Shown here one piece after another: positions 54,883-63,479 of a DNA stretch of 64,000 nt (positions within the stretch are counted from its first letter, which is position 1; each line of letters opens with the position of its first letter). The translations under genes were made by a program, and so were the position numbers. The notes under the pieces are model-generated. The model was not told the DNA's origin. It did not search any database and worked only from the letters and a program-made list of their open reading frames with translations. Origin of the DNA: Okeanomitos corallinicola TIOX110 (lineage in GTDB: Bacteria; Cyanobacteriota; Cyanobacteriia; Cyanobacteriales; Nostocaceae); NCBI RefSeq assembly GCF_038050375.1, contig NZ_CP150887.1, forward strand, positions 114,212-178,211, read 5' to 3'.

Positions 54883-55150
54883 TTCTTTACCTCCTATCTT
54901 ATACTAACACATCTGGTATAAGATTAACAAAAGTACAATAAAAAGCCGTCCTACAAGGACGGGGCTTTAGACCCAACTTTTTGGTAAAAAGGAAGAAACA
55001 AGATTTATTTGGGATGTAGCTTAAATACATGAAAACTGCCGTAATATATACTCTGATCAGTTAAAAATCAAGCTTAAATTTTAAATTTAATCGTAGAAAT
55101 ATTAGTTTTGAAAAATTTGTTAATTGTCAAGCATAAGCATTTATTCTGAG

Positions 55151-55396
55151 TTATTCATAAAATTTAATACCAAAATTAACATTCAGCACCTCTTCAATGC
55201 GCTGTAAAGTTTCAATTGGCAAAGCTTTGGTTTCTTCAGATTCTATTTTGTACCAATTCATAGTTGTCATGGGGATTTGACGACATATTTCCGCTAAAGA
55301 GCGTTTATCCGCTTCCCTAGCTTGTCTAATTCTCTTGCCCAAACCGGGTATTTCTATATCTATCGTTCTTCTAACTTTCATCCATTTTTCAGCCAT
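55151..55396 (-). CDS. Small XRE-type HTH protein
   Basis: An 81-residue protein that is nearly all one XRE helix-turn-helix: GLGKRIRQAREADKRSLAEI, then CRQIPMTTMNWYKIESEETK and LPIETLQRIEEVLN. It is probably a transcriptional repressor. It lies alone, divergent from the gene at 55512, across about 115 bases, so it may control that gene. It could also be an orphan antitoxin. Confidence 0.75.
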   Translation of the reverse strand: MAEKWMKVRRTIDIEIPGLGKRIRQAREADKRSLAEICRQIPMTTMNWYKIESEETKALPIETLQRIEEVLNVNFGIKFYE

Positions 55397-55511
55397 TCCA
55401 CTACCCTCAAATATAAACTATCAGTTTATCATTGAATATAAATCATAAATTTACAGTTGATGGTGTATCAATTAATAGCAAATTTTTTTGGGAGCTAGGG
55501 GGGTATAAATT

Positions 55512-56420
55512 ATGAGTGAGATATCAAACATCTCTACTGATGAAAAATTGCTACCCAACCAGAACGATTCTGCAACCAACCATGCAGAAACATCTGTTAG
55601 CTCCGAACTAACTGAACTCAGTACAGACGAGTGGCGCGACCGCATATTTTTAGAGAGACAAGTGGAAAAAGCATTTTACGCAGCTGCTAAAGCATTGAAA
55701 GAACTACGAGACAGACGTTTGTACCGTTCAACTCATTCAACTTTTGAAAATTATTGTCGTTCCCGATTTGGCTTTACTCACCGTCATGTGAACTACTTGA
55801 TAGCTGGTTCATTAGTAGTTGACAATCTGATGGGAACCAATGGTTCCCAAATTAGAATCCCAGACGAAACGGGAACCAATGGTTCCCAAATCTTACCAAC
55901 CAGGGAACGCCAGGTTAGACCTTTGGTTTCCTTAGAACCAGAAAAACAACGTTTAGCTTGGCAACAGGCAGTGGAACAAGCAGGTGGTAAAATTCCTTCT
56001 GGTCGTCAAGTTCAAGATATTGTGGACAAAATCCGAGAAAGAACCAAAGTACCAAATCCCTACCATGTTGGGGAAGTATGTATTCTACTACCCAAAGATA
56101 ACCCAGAACTAAAAGGCAAAAGTGGTTGTTGGGGTGTTATTACCCATGTTGGAGACTATAGTTGCACTATTGAGACTTGGGATACTGAGTACACAGTGAA
56201 AATAGAACATCTCAAATCCTTAGAACTGTTGGATGAAGACTGCCAGTTCATGCAACAACTATGCCTGAGATTGCGACGACTGCATCAAATTAAAAACCGA
56301 GATAGTGCCGTTGATTGGCTTTGTTCAAGATTAGGGAAACAACCAAAACCGTACCTTTCACCTTTGCAGTCAAAATTGTTAAATCTTGTCGAACAAGAAT
56401 ATGGACTTACGCTAACCTAG
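55512..56420 (+). CDS. Plasmid-type DNA-binding-like protein of unknown function
   Basis: A 302-residue protein of a type I associate with cyanobacterial plasmids; function unknown. Residues 40-105 are helical with HTH-like FENYCRSRFGFTHRHVNYLI. Next comes a short duplicated segment (GTNGSQI at about 108 and 120). A helical region (LAWQQAVEQAGGKIPSGRQV) is followed by a small beta-rich domain (about 180-235, VGEVCILLPKDNPELKGKSG and CWGVITHVGDYSCTIETWD). An AGGGGGG ribosome site precedes the ATG. A role in plasmid replication or copy control is conceivable. Confidence 0.65.
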   Translation: MSEISNISTDEKLLPNQNDSATNHAETSVSSELTELSTDEWRDRIFLERQVEKAFYAAAKALKELRDRRLYRSTHSTFENYCRSRFGFTHRHVNYLIAGSLVVDNLMGTNGSQIRIPDETGTNGSQILPTRERQVRPLVSLEPEKQRLAWQQAVEQAGGKIPSGRQVQDIVDKIRERTKVPNPYHVGEVCILLPKDNPELKGKSGCWGVITHVGDYSCTIETWDTEYTVKIEHLKSLELLDEDCQFMQQLCLRLRRLHQIKNRDSAVDWLCSRLGKQPKPYLSPLQSKLLNLVEQEYGLTLT

Positions 56421-56565
56421 CAAAAACCTAAAACTTGAACAAAAATTTACACTGACTTACAGATGTTGTGGTAAGCATTCAAATTAGGACAATGATTAGT
56501 CCTTAAAATCTAAGAATAACAAGGGTTTTACTCTTGTCTATCGCAAGACAACCTCTTGCCCTCTG

Positions 56566-57669
56566 CTATAACGCAGGTAAAGAAACAGTAAAAATGCTAC
56601 CTTTACCTAAAGTTGATGAAACATAGATATTTCCTTGATGGGCTTCTACAATCTGACGGCACAAACATAATCCTAGACCATTACCTTGACGTTGATGTTT
56701 ACCCTGTCGAAAACGTTCAAATAAGTGTACTTGCTCTGATTTACTAATACCAATTCCAGTATCTTCGACAGCAATTATTACCTGTTGGTAGTGGGAATTA
56801 AGTCGTATTTCTACTGAACCATTATCTGTAAAACGAATAGCATTACCCACTAAGTTAGTTAGCAGTCGATAAAGTTCTATTCTATCACCCCGCACTCTCA
56901 CCGCAGATGGTTGTGTGTTGTTTAATTTAGCATTCAGAGCTACGTTTTTGACAACAGCTAAAGGTTTGAGTTCCTGAACTACTTTTTGAGCTAATTCCCA
57001 TAAGTCAACGAGAAAAAATTCTAAGTCCTTACATCCAGCTTCATACTGATAAACCTCCAGCACATTTTCCACCATTGACAGTAGCGTTTGATTACTTTCA
57101 GTTAGTAATTGCAGATGTTTCCTTATCTCTGAGAAATTATGACCAAAATTTCCTTTTTGAATCATTTGCAAAAGTTGAATTGTTGAGGTCAAAGGAGTGC
57201 GTAAATCATGAGTCAGCTTGATCACAAAATCTTCACATCGCTGTCGAGCAAGTTGATATCTTTGATTGATACTATGTTTAAGCCGAAGGAGTAAACGGAC
57301 TTTTGCTAACAATTCTTTTTGTTCTACAGGTTTCATCAAAAATTCATCAGCACCAACTTGTAAACCGCGAATCAAACTAGGCTGATCACAATTTACAATC
57401 AGCAACACAGGTATGAAAGGTAAATCACAATTCTGCTTAATTTGTTGAGTGATTTTACCGTTATTAATATTAGAAATAGAGGTATTTAAAATTACTAAGT
57501 CAGGTGGAGATTCTGCAATCTTAGTCAAGGCTTCTGTATCATTGTTTGCTAGTGTTAGCCTGTATCCTTGTTGCTTGAGTATAGATTTGAGCAAGCAAAC
57601 ATTTTTGGCTGAGTCATCTATCCAAAGGATACTTTCTGTTGAGCTTGGATTCCAAAATAAAGATGTCAT
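56566..57669 (-). CDS. Histidine kinase with degenerate N-terminal receiver domain
   Basis: A 367-residue soluble protein. Residues 13-130 form a receiver domain with the acidic pair (Asp18, Asp19) and Lys113, but the phosphoacceptor position is Asn62 (DLVILNTSI). A HisKA domain follows with the phosphorylated His154 (KLTHDLRTPLT), then an ATPase domain with N box NLVGNAIRFT, DTGIGIS and GNGLGLCLCRQ. The kinase part looks functional, while the receiver probably cannot be phosphorylated and may serve as a docking or sensing module. No membrane segment is present. It is divergent from the response regulator gene at 58490 and shares an upstream region with repeated motifs. Confidence 0.9.
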   Translation of the reverse strand: MTSLFWNPSSTESILWIDDSAKNVCLLKSILKQQGYRLTLANNDTEALTKIAESPPDLVILNTSISNINNGKITQQIKQNCDLPFIPVLLIVNCDQPSLIRGLQVGADEFLMKPVEQKELLAKVRLLLRLKHSINQRYQLARQRCEDFVIKLTHDLRTPLTSTIQLLQMIQKGNFGHNFSEIRKHLQLLTESNQTLLSMVENVLEVYQYEAGCKDLEFFLVDLWELAQKVVQELKPLAVVKNVALNAKLNNTQPSAVRVRGDRIELYRLLTNLVGNAIRFTDNGSVEIRLNSHYQQVIIAVEDTGIGISKSEQVHLFERFRQGKHQRQGNGLGLCLCRQIVEAHQGNIYVSSTLGKGSIFTVSLPAL

Positions 57670-58489
57670 ACAGGTATCAGTAGATTTATCTAAATTTGGT
57701 TTGCTATGTCTTTAGCTTTAACAAATCTTAATACTTAAATCAAGTATTTTACCAAAACTTTAAATTTGGCATACCTCTATAGATAGATTTTTGAAACAGT
57801 TATTTGTTTTTTAGTAAGCATTTAGCTATTAATAATCAATAATCAATTTATAAGCTGTTATGCTGCTAGATTGTATTCAAATAGTATTGAAAAAAGTTGC
57901 CTGAAACCTTCTTTACTTGGCTCTTCGGTACTTACTATGCTAAATCTTTTCGTCAAACCCTAAAATCCTGATATGGTAAGGATTTTATGTTAATTCATCG
58001 GTAAATTTGACATAAATTTGGCATCAAAAACAATGAAACCCTTTATTTATATGAGTTATGGGGTAAATAAACTCATATTTGGCATAACAGGTACGGAAGA
58101 ACCCTTTACTTTTGACTTGCTGTTCCCAAGCAGGATGAGTTATATTACAAAATTTTTCCTTGCCTCCACGACAAAACTTTTATGCCTGACGGCACGTTAC
58201 ACACACAACAAAACAGCAAAACCTAGTTAGATAAATTTAAAATTTATACATTTATTCTTATTGTTTATATTTGAGCATATAAAGCGGATAGCTGATAGCT
58301 GAAGGATGAATAATTATTATTTTCATACCTCTATAGATAGATTTTTTGAGAAAACTATTTGATTTTTATACCTCTATAGATAAATTTTGGCTAAGAGGCG
58401 AACAATTTTTGACCGATAGGCTGATCCGTTTTTAGTCAATTATTTCCGACATTAGAAAGAGTACATTTAGCAAGTTATCGAGGTAGGTC
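57670..58489. promoter_or_regulatory. 820-base divergent control region with three copies of ATACCTCTATAGATA
   Basis: No convincing gene lies here. The motif ATACCTCTATAGATA followed by a T-rich run occurs at 57771, 58325 and 58368. It contains the 8-base palindrome TCTATAGA. One copy lies about 100 bases upstream of the kinase start and two lie 120-165 bases upstream of the regulator start. A shorter AAATTTGGCAT motif also recurs (about 57761, 58014). The repeats are good candidates for a shared operator. An open frame at 58018-58230 has no protein support. Confidence 0.55.
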
Positions 58490-59197
58490 ATGGAAAACAT
58501 TAGAGCAGCAATTATCGAAGACCATAATTTGACCAGGGTCGGTATCAGTAGTTGTTTAAACGAGCAAAAAAATATTCAAGTTGTGGGAGATGCTGAGAAT
58601 GCTACTGCTGGTTTACAACTACTTCAAGATACAAAGCCAGATATTGCCATTGTTGATATTGGTTTACCAGACATGGATGGGATAGCACTGGTACAGCAGT
58701 TTCGACAATCAGTGCCATCAGCAAAAGAAACAAAAATCATTATGTTGACTTCTTTTGCTGATGAGCAGATGGTTTTAGCAGCGTTTGCAGCTGGAGCAGA
58801 TTCTTACTGTATCAAGACTATTAAGTTTGAGTTACTGTTAGAAGCACTGTACATGACTTATGAAGGGTATTCTTGGATTGACCCAGTAATTGCGCGGATT
58901 ATTCTCAAGCATATTCGTCGTTCAGTGAATACAAAACAAAATATTACTTCCAAAGCGATTATCTCTGCTGTTGAACAGGAGCAAGTAAGTATTTTGGCAG
59001 CAGATCCATTAACAGACCGGGAAATGCAAGTATTAGAGTTAATTGTCCAAGGTTTCGGCAATCAAGAGATTGCTGACCAACTGTATATTAGTTTGGGAAG
59101 CGTAAAAGTATATGTGCGGGGTATTTTGAACAAACTTTGTGTTAGTGACCGCACTCAAGCTGCTGTTCTAGCATTGCGGGCAGGTTTACTCAATTAA
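58490..59197 (+). CDS. NarL/FixJ-type response regulator
   Basis: A 235-residue two-domain regulator. The receiver (about 5-125) has the acidic pair Glu10-Asp11, phosphoacceptor Asp56 (DIAIVDIGLPDMDG), a Thr/Ser switch (IMLTSFAD) and Lys109. A linker leads to a LuxR-type HTH (LTDREMQVLELIVQGFGNQE, then IADQLYISLGSVKVYVRGIL). It likely receives phosphate from the divergent histidine kinase and may bind the repeats between the two genes. The ATG at 58490 follows GAGGTAGGTC. Confidence 0.93.
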   Translation: MENIRAAIIEDHNLTRVGISSCLNEQKNIQVVGDAENATAGLQLLQDTKPDIAIVDIGLPDMDGIALVQQFRQSVPSAKETKIIMLTSFADEQMVLAAFAAGADSYCIKTIKFELLLEALYMTYEGYSWIDPVIARIILKHIRRSVNTKQNITSKAIISAVEQEQVSILAADPLTDREMQVLELIVQGFGNQEIADQLYISLGSVKVYVRGILNKLCVSDRTQAAVLALRAGLLN

Positions 59198-59206
59198 GAG
59201 TGAATC

Positions 59207-59428
59207 ATAAGCATTCAGCCGTCAGTAGTCAGTAGTCAGCTATCAGCTAGAAAGAAGAAAAGCATCAATTATCAATTGTTCATTGATAAATTGCTCTCAT
59301 TAACACCGGTGTAATTTTACAAAACGAGAGCATTCTTATTATTAATTCAATCTTTCTCTAGAGAATAGCTGTTAGCGTAGCGTAGCGTGGCGTAGCCATT
59401 TACTGATTACTGATAGCTGAATACTTAC
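59207..59428. repeat. MITE-like element with TAAGCATTCAGC ends
   Basis: The left end, ATAAGCATTCAGCCGTCAGT, is repeated inverted at the right end (ACTGATAGCTGAATACTTAC, about 59408-59428). Inside are short tandem AGTAGTCAGT units, a long AT-rich inverted repeat and a GCGTAGCG-type repeat. There is no coding frame. A relative occurs at 62473-62629. It fills the gap between the regulator and Gp157-like genes. Confidence 0.5.
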
Positions 59429-59437
59429 TACTTACAG

Positions 59438-60004
59438 TTAATCTTTGAAGTCTTGAATTGCTGTTGCTGTCAAAGTATAAACAACACGACGTTTACGTTC
59501 AACATGAGTACCATTCACAGGAATTCCTTTCTTCCAAGCTGCAATAATCGCTTTCTTATCTGCTGAGTAAACTGTCTTTTCTCTACGATATTTTGCTGGT
59601 AATTTTTCTGCATCTACCAGTACATCACAACTGGGTGGATTTTCTTTAATTGTAATCCGCAATGAATTACCAATCATTTTTTCAGGTAAAATCCCTGTGG
59701 CATTTTGTTCTAAAATTGTTTCATCTAATTTCTGTCGCCACCGTTCTAGTCTTAATAGTGCTGATTGATGTACGGCTTTCAGATGTTCTAGTCGTTGCTT
59801 AATAGCTGTTATTTCTGCATCTAGTTGTAATGCTAATTCGGCTTGAATATCAACTGCTTCTGATTGTTCTTCTTGAGTTTCCCAAATGGCATTGATGATC
59901 TCAGCTTCTTCTTCAGGAGTTTGACAATTTGTTAATTGTTCCCAAAGATGAGCAGCAGTTTGGGATAGTCCGGCTAAGGATTGTTGAGCTAGTGTTATAG
60001 TCAT
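59438..60004 (-). CDS. Siphovirus Gp157-like protein
   Basis: A 188-residue protein. The N-terminal half is a coiled coil (LALQLDAEITAIKQRLEHLK, then AVHQSALLRLERWRQKLDE). The C-terminal half matches the Gp157 pattern: NSLRITIKENPPSCDVLVDA, KLPAKYRRE and DKKAIIAAWKKGIPVNGTHV. Phage Gp157 proteins are tied to host interference or recombination, but the function is unclear. The ATG at 60004 starts two bases after the stop of the small gene upstream, so the two are co-translated. It may be phage-derived cargo. Confidence 0.75.
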   Translation of the reverse strand: MTITLAQQSLAGLSQTAAHLWEQLTNCQTPEEEAEIINAIWETQEEQSEAVDIQAELALQLDAEITAIKQRLEHLKAVHQSALLRLERWRQKLDETILEQNATGILPEKMIGNSLRITIKENPPSCDVLVDAEKLPAKYRREKTVYSADKKAIIAAWKKGIPVNGTHVERKRRVVYTLTATAIQDFKD

Positions 60005-60006
60005 GA

Positions 60007-60222
60007 TTACCACTTTCCACAAGTTTGATAGTATTCTTTTTCAGTTTCAATTTGATTTAAAATAGCTAATGTACCTGTGTCTAAATCGGTATCGAAATCA
60101 TGATCAAGGGATAAATTTGCAGTGTGTTTTTGTGTATGTTGATGATTTGGTTCAGGAATGGCAGTAAGTTTAGGTTTCAGTGTGGTGACACTTTCGGTTA
60201 CAATTATTGTTGGTTGTTGCAT
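60007..60222 (-). CDS. Small unknown protein coupled to the Gp157-like gene
   Basis: A 71-residue polar, acidic protein (SLDHDFDTDLDTGTLAILNQ near the middle) with no recognised motif. It is kept as a gene because the Gp157-like gene starts two bases after its stop in the same direction. The upstream bases are unremarkable. It may be a partner of Gp157. Confidence 0.5.
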   Translation of the reverse strand: MQQPTIIVTESVTTLKPKLTAIPEPNHQHTQKHTANLSLDHDFDTDLDTGTLAILNQIETEKEYYQTCGKW

Positions 60223-60470
60223 TGTTTGGATTGCGTAACGCCATTAATTTGAGCGCGTTAGCGCATCTATTCAAGTTGATATGACAGTGATAATTCAATT
60301 TTTTGAGTTAACTTGGTTTCAACTATTTATAATTTCAACCTACTACTAGAATATAAGTAAGTCGGCTCGAAAAACCAAGGTATATAACCAACAAATGTAA
60401 AATCTCTGAAAGTCTCTTCTCTCTTGCCTTTTGACTTGCAATAACGACAATTTTCAACGCAAATCTACTT

Positions 60471-60722
60471 ATGAAACTCATCAAAAAATCTGAAAAGCTC
60501 AGACAAGAAACACAAATAACAGAGGAAACAAAAGAGCCAAATCTGCAAAGTGATGTCAGTAATACAGAAAAAACAACGGTTGAAGAACATCTGAAACACG
60601 ATATAAAGTTTCAAGAACCTAATTATATTCCCATACGTGATAATCCTATTGTTTTATCTGTAGGTAATACAGGATGGCAAGTGTCTGATATTTGGAAAGA
60701 TATTAGATTGGATAATTTTTAA
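60471..60722 (+). CDS. Small unknown protein
   Basis: An 83-residue charged protein (many Lys/Glu) with a more ordered C-terminal part (PIVLSVGNTGWQVSDIWKDI). I do not recognise a family. It lies 64 bases upstream of the split nuclease-like gene on the same strand and may be co-transcribed. The C-terminal segment loosely recalls antitoxin-like peptides, but this is not established. Confidence 0.45.
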   Translation: MKLIKKSEKLRQETQITEETKEPNLQSDVSNTEKTTVEEHLKHDIKFQEPNYIPIRDNPIVLSVGNTGWQVSDIWKDIRLDNF

Positions 60723-61245
60723 TTATTACTTAATTGGTTGATTAAAAATTAAAAGGCTTTTTCTTATGTAATAAAAAAATGGATTTATGTCTAGTCCTTA
60801 TTATCCAATGATTCTTTATCCACCTTTAGTAAGGCGATTAAGAAATGGTAATTCAAAACAGAAGTATCTCAAAGCTTCTTTTCAAGGCTGCATTACATTA
60901 CCAGATAAAAATAGTATAGCCAAGCAAGGCGTGAGTGAAAAGGAGTTTTTTCGACATTTACTAGCGGCTTTTCCTGGAAATCTAATTTGTCAAGCGGTTG
61001 AATTTGAAATTCCCGGTTATCCTCTACATTACTCGGCTGATTTTATTTTTTATCATCATTTATCTGGGTTAGCCTTAGATATTGAAATTGATGAACCTTA
61101 TATTGGAGATACAGGTAAACCTCATCACTGTATTGATGTTAGTGATGATAAAATTCGTAATCGTTTTTTCTTAGAGCGTAATTGGGGTGTAATCAGGTTT
61201 GCAGAAATTCAGGTGGTGCGTCATCCTTGGAGTTGTTGTAAGATA

Positions 61246-62261
61246 CAGCACTTCCGGCTGTAATGAGGTACACTAGATTAAAATACAAATGCTTTTAAAT
61301 GAAATCATACTCTGTGGATCTTCGAGAAAAAATAGTTGCTGCGCATATTCAAAAAAACATATCAATCAGGAAAGTAGCTAATATATTTTCTGTGTCAAAA
61401 AGTTTAGTACAAAAGCTGGTAAAACAACAAAAAATTGATGGAGATTTACAACCCAAGAAGCGAGGAAAACCACAATTTAGTCATCTGACAAATGCGGACA
61501 TAGATTTAAGAGAATTGGTTGAAGCAAATTCGGATGCAACATTGATAGAATTGTGTGAATTATTTGCAGATAAAACTGGTAATTGGGTAGGTCGAAGTGC
61601 AATGTGTTCTGCATTACAGAAATTAGGATTAAATCGTAAAAAAAAAACAACGCGGAGTACCCAAGCAGGAACAGAAAGAGTTCTGAATTTAAGATTAGAT
61701 TATTGGGATCAGGTCAAAAATATAGAGCCAGAAAATTTAGTATTTCTGGACGAAACTGGTATCCTACTTGGCTTAACGAGGACTCATGCCCGCTCACAAC
61801 TAGGAGCAAGAGCTTACTCTGTCAAACCCTTTTATCGAGGCTCAAAGGTTACAGTAATTGGAGCTATTAGTATTAAAAAAGTAGTTGCATTAATGACAAT
61901 GAATGATTCAATGGATGGCAACGCTTTTGAAGTATTTGTTGAAAAGTTTTTAGTGCCACAGTTATGGTCGGGAGCAGTAGTAGTAATGGATAATTTATCC
62001 GCACATAAACGAGATTCAATTGTGTCAATGATTGAAGCTGTTGGTGCTTCAGTTCTTTGTTTATCCTCATACTCTCCTGATTTTAATCCAATTGAATTAT
62101 GGTGGTCACAACTCAAATCTTTCTTACGTAGCTTTACTCCAACCACAACAGAAATGGTTGATAAGCTAATCTCAGTTGCACTCGACTTAATAAATCCTCA
62201 ACATTTAAGAAACTGGTTTGCTAGTTGCTGCTACTGTACCTCATAACAGCCGGAAGTGCTG
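61246..62261 (+). mobile_element. IS630-family element, complete
   Basis: Terminal inverted repeats of 26 bases start CAGCACTTCCGGCTG and continue to GAGGTAC, with one mismatch. TA flanks both ends (61244-61245 and 62262-62263), the target duplication typical of IS630/mariner elements. The length is 1016 bases, with a single transposase gene. It is inserted in a nuclease-like gene. Confidence 0.95.
61299..62246 (+). CDS. IS630-family transposase
   Basis: A 315-residue transposase in one uninterrupted frame. Residues 1-120 hold two HTH modules (SVDLREKIVAAHIQKNISIR and the following KVANIFSVSKSLVQKL). The DDE domain has NLVFLDETGILLG (Asp), VVVMDNLSAHKRDS (Asp) and SPDFNPIELWWSQLK (Glu). Some cyanobacterial relatives need a frameshift; this one does not. 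Its stop is close to the right inverted repeat. It is probably functional. Confidence 0.95.
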   Translation: MKSYSVDLREKIVAAHIQKNISIRKVANIFSVSKSLVQKLVKQQKIDGDLQPKKRGKPQFSHLTNADIDLRELVEANSDATLIELCELFADKTGNWVGRSAMCSALQKLGLNRKKKTTRSTQAGTERVLNLRLDYWDQVKNIEPENLVFLDETGILLGLTRTHARSQLGARAYSVKPFYRGSKVTVIGAISIKKVVALMTMNDSMDGNAFEVFVEKFLVPQLWSGAVVVMDNLSAHKRDSIVSMIEAVGASVLCLSSYSPDFNPIELWWSQLKSFLRSFTPTTTEMVDKLISVALDLINPQHLRNWFASCCYCTS

Positions 62262-62472
62262 TAATTGCTCAAACAATTGCTAAGTTAACAGGGGATAATA
62301 GTGTGTTTATGGTGTTGCAAAGATTAGCTGATGTGCCTTTACAAAAATGCTGGACAAGGCGTGAATCTAGGTTGATGGCTAAGAACAATTATCGTCTATC
62401 TTATCTGCCTAAAAAGGTAAAGTAAAGCCAGATATAATGACAGTTCAATTGTAATTGTTGATTAACAATACC

Positions 62473-62629
62473 ATAAGCATTCAGCTATCAGTAATCAGCC
62501 TTTTTCAGCAATAAGTAAAGATTCAGAAATTGCAATTTCAGGAATCTTATCTGCATCTGTTTATTTTCACTCTTTGTATTTCTATATTTCAGGTACATAG
62601 CTGACGGAAACCGACGGCTAAATGCTTAC
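62473..62629. repeat. MITE-like element, relative of the one at 59207
   Basis: It starts ATAAGCATTCAGCTATCAGT and ends with the approximate inverse, GACGGCTAAATGCTTAC. No coding frame lies inside. It lies in the 453-base gap (62426-62878) between the split gene and the second transposon A copy. The rest of the gap holds GCGTAGCG-type repeats (62850-62872) and no gene. Confidence 0.45.
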
Positions 62630-62944
62630 ATAATACCTAATATTAGCCGACTGTTCCCCCAGGACATTCAGAGGATAGGGTAAGTTTTGCGATTGGCTAC
62701 GCCAGTGCCGGATACTGTTGGCGAATGTAATACATATTTGTATTTTTAAGTATTACGTAAGCTCAAACCTTTAATCTGTGGTTGCGGCTTTTAGTTGTAA
62801 CACATTTGTTTGTGAGTTTGTAACACTTTTGCCAACAGTAACCGCCAGTGCCGATAGCGTAGCGTGGCGTAAGCCATAGGTATTGAGCCGAGATACGAGT
62901 AAAAACCTGCAAGATGGTCTGGAAACGCTTGCTGTGCATGAATT

Positions 62945-63403
62945 TCAAGAATTCCTACCCCCATCCTTATAAGGTCTCCCACACAGAGGACAAAACTTAT
63001 ACCTCAACGACACCACCAACTCACCACAATTGGCACAACTAGCCCGCAAAGGTGTACCGCATAGATAACAAAACCTAGCCCTAAGTTCACTCCACATCGA
63101 ATCCACAGAACCACCAGGATTCCAACATTGAGGACAAAACTTAACCCCTTGAACCGCAGAAACTTCCTCCCCCTTAATCACAGCATCCAAATACTCTTGG
63201 GGTACACCCAGAGCCACCGCTAACCCACCAAGAGTGCGGCGATTAATCGAAAGCGTCAAACCCCGCTCAATCTTACCCACAGAACGAGAATGGATACCAG
63301 CAGCATTCGCCAAATCAAACTGAGTCAACCCAAGAGCCTTCCGCAGACGTAAAACATAAGCAGCAAGAGATTCACCAGGTCGAGGAGTCTTAAAAGTATC
63401 CAT
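62945..63403 (-). CDS. XRE-type HTH protein with double zinc ribbon (second copy)
   Basis: Identical over 152 residues to the protein at 26125-26583: an N-terminal XRE domain and four CxxC pairs. It is divergent from the recombinase gene that starts at 63480. Two identical copies imply recent transposition or homogenisation. Confidence 0.85.
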   Translation of the reverse strand: MDTFKTPRPGESLAAYVLRLRKALGLTQFDLANAAGIHSRSVGKIERGLTLSINRRTLGGLAVALGVPQEYLDAVIKGEEVSAVQGVKFCPQCWNPGGSVDSMWSELRARFCYLCGTPLRASCANCGELVVSLRYKFCPLCGRPYKDGGRNS

Positions 63404-63479
63404 AAAAAACTGTCAACTAACTCATCAAAAGATATATAATTTATAGATAAAAAACCTGATATTAAAGACATAAATTCCA

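Larger units (their letters stand above)
53653..54975 (-). mobile_element. Solitary TnpB element (IS200/IS605 group, no TnpA)
   Basis: Only tnpB is present. The end upstream of the gene has a hairpin, CCGTCC...GGACGG (about 54947-54963), in the sequence GCCGTCCTACAAGGACGGGG. The end downstream has a hairpin CCCCGTGC...GCCGGGG (about 53661-53682) next to TCAA (53653-53656), like the cleavage site at the right end of IS200/IS605 elements. Without TnpA the element could move only with help from elsewhere. The exact left boundary is uncertain by some bases. Confidence 0.7.
60787..62425 (+). pseudogene. Restriction-endonuclease-fold gene split by an IS630 element
   Basis: The two parts are 60787-61245 and 62264-62425. 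Removing the IS and one TA joins them in frame to a 206-residue protein. The first part contains YSADFIFYHHLSGLALDIEI and DEPYIGDTGKPHH, then DKIRNRFFLERNWGVIRFAEIQV. This order (hydrophobic strand with Glu-x-Asp, a His, then Arg/Leu helix and a GV-x-R-F strand) resembles DUF559/Vsr-like endonucleases. The second part encodes IAQTIAKLTGDNSVFMVLQR and a basic end. Its target and role are unknown. The present 5' frame would read a few residues into the IS and stop at 61263. Confidence 0.75.

Noticed and set aside
58018..58230. A 70-residue open frame between the kinase and regulator genes
   Set aside because: TTG start without a ribosome site, no motif, and it lies in an AT-rich control region with repeats.
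62225..62425. A separate 66-residue gene after the IS630 element
   Set aside because: It is the 3' part of the gene split by the IS; its first codons are IS sequence.
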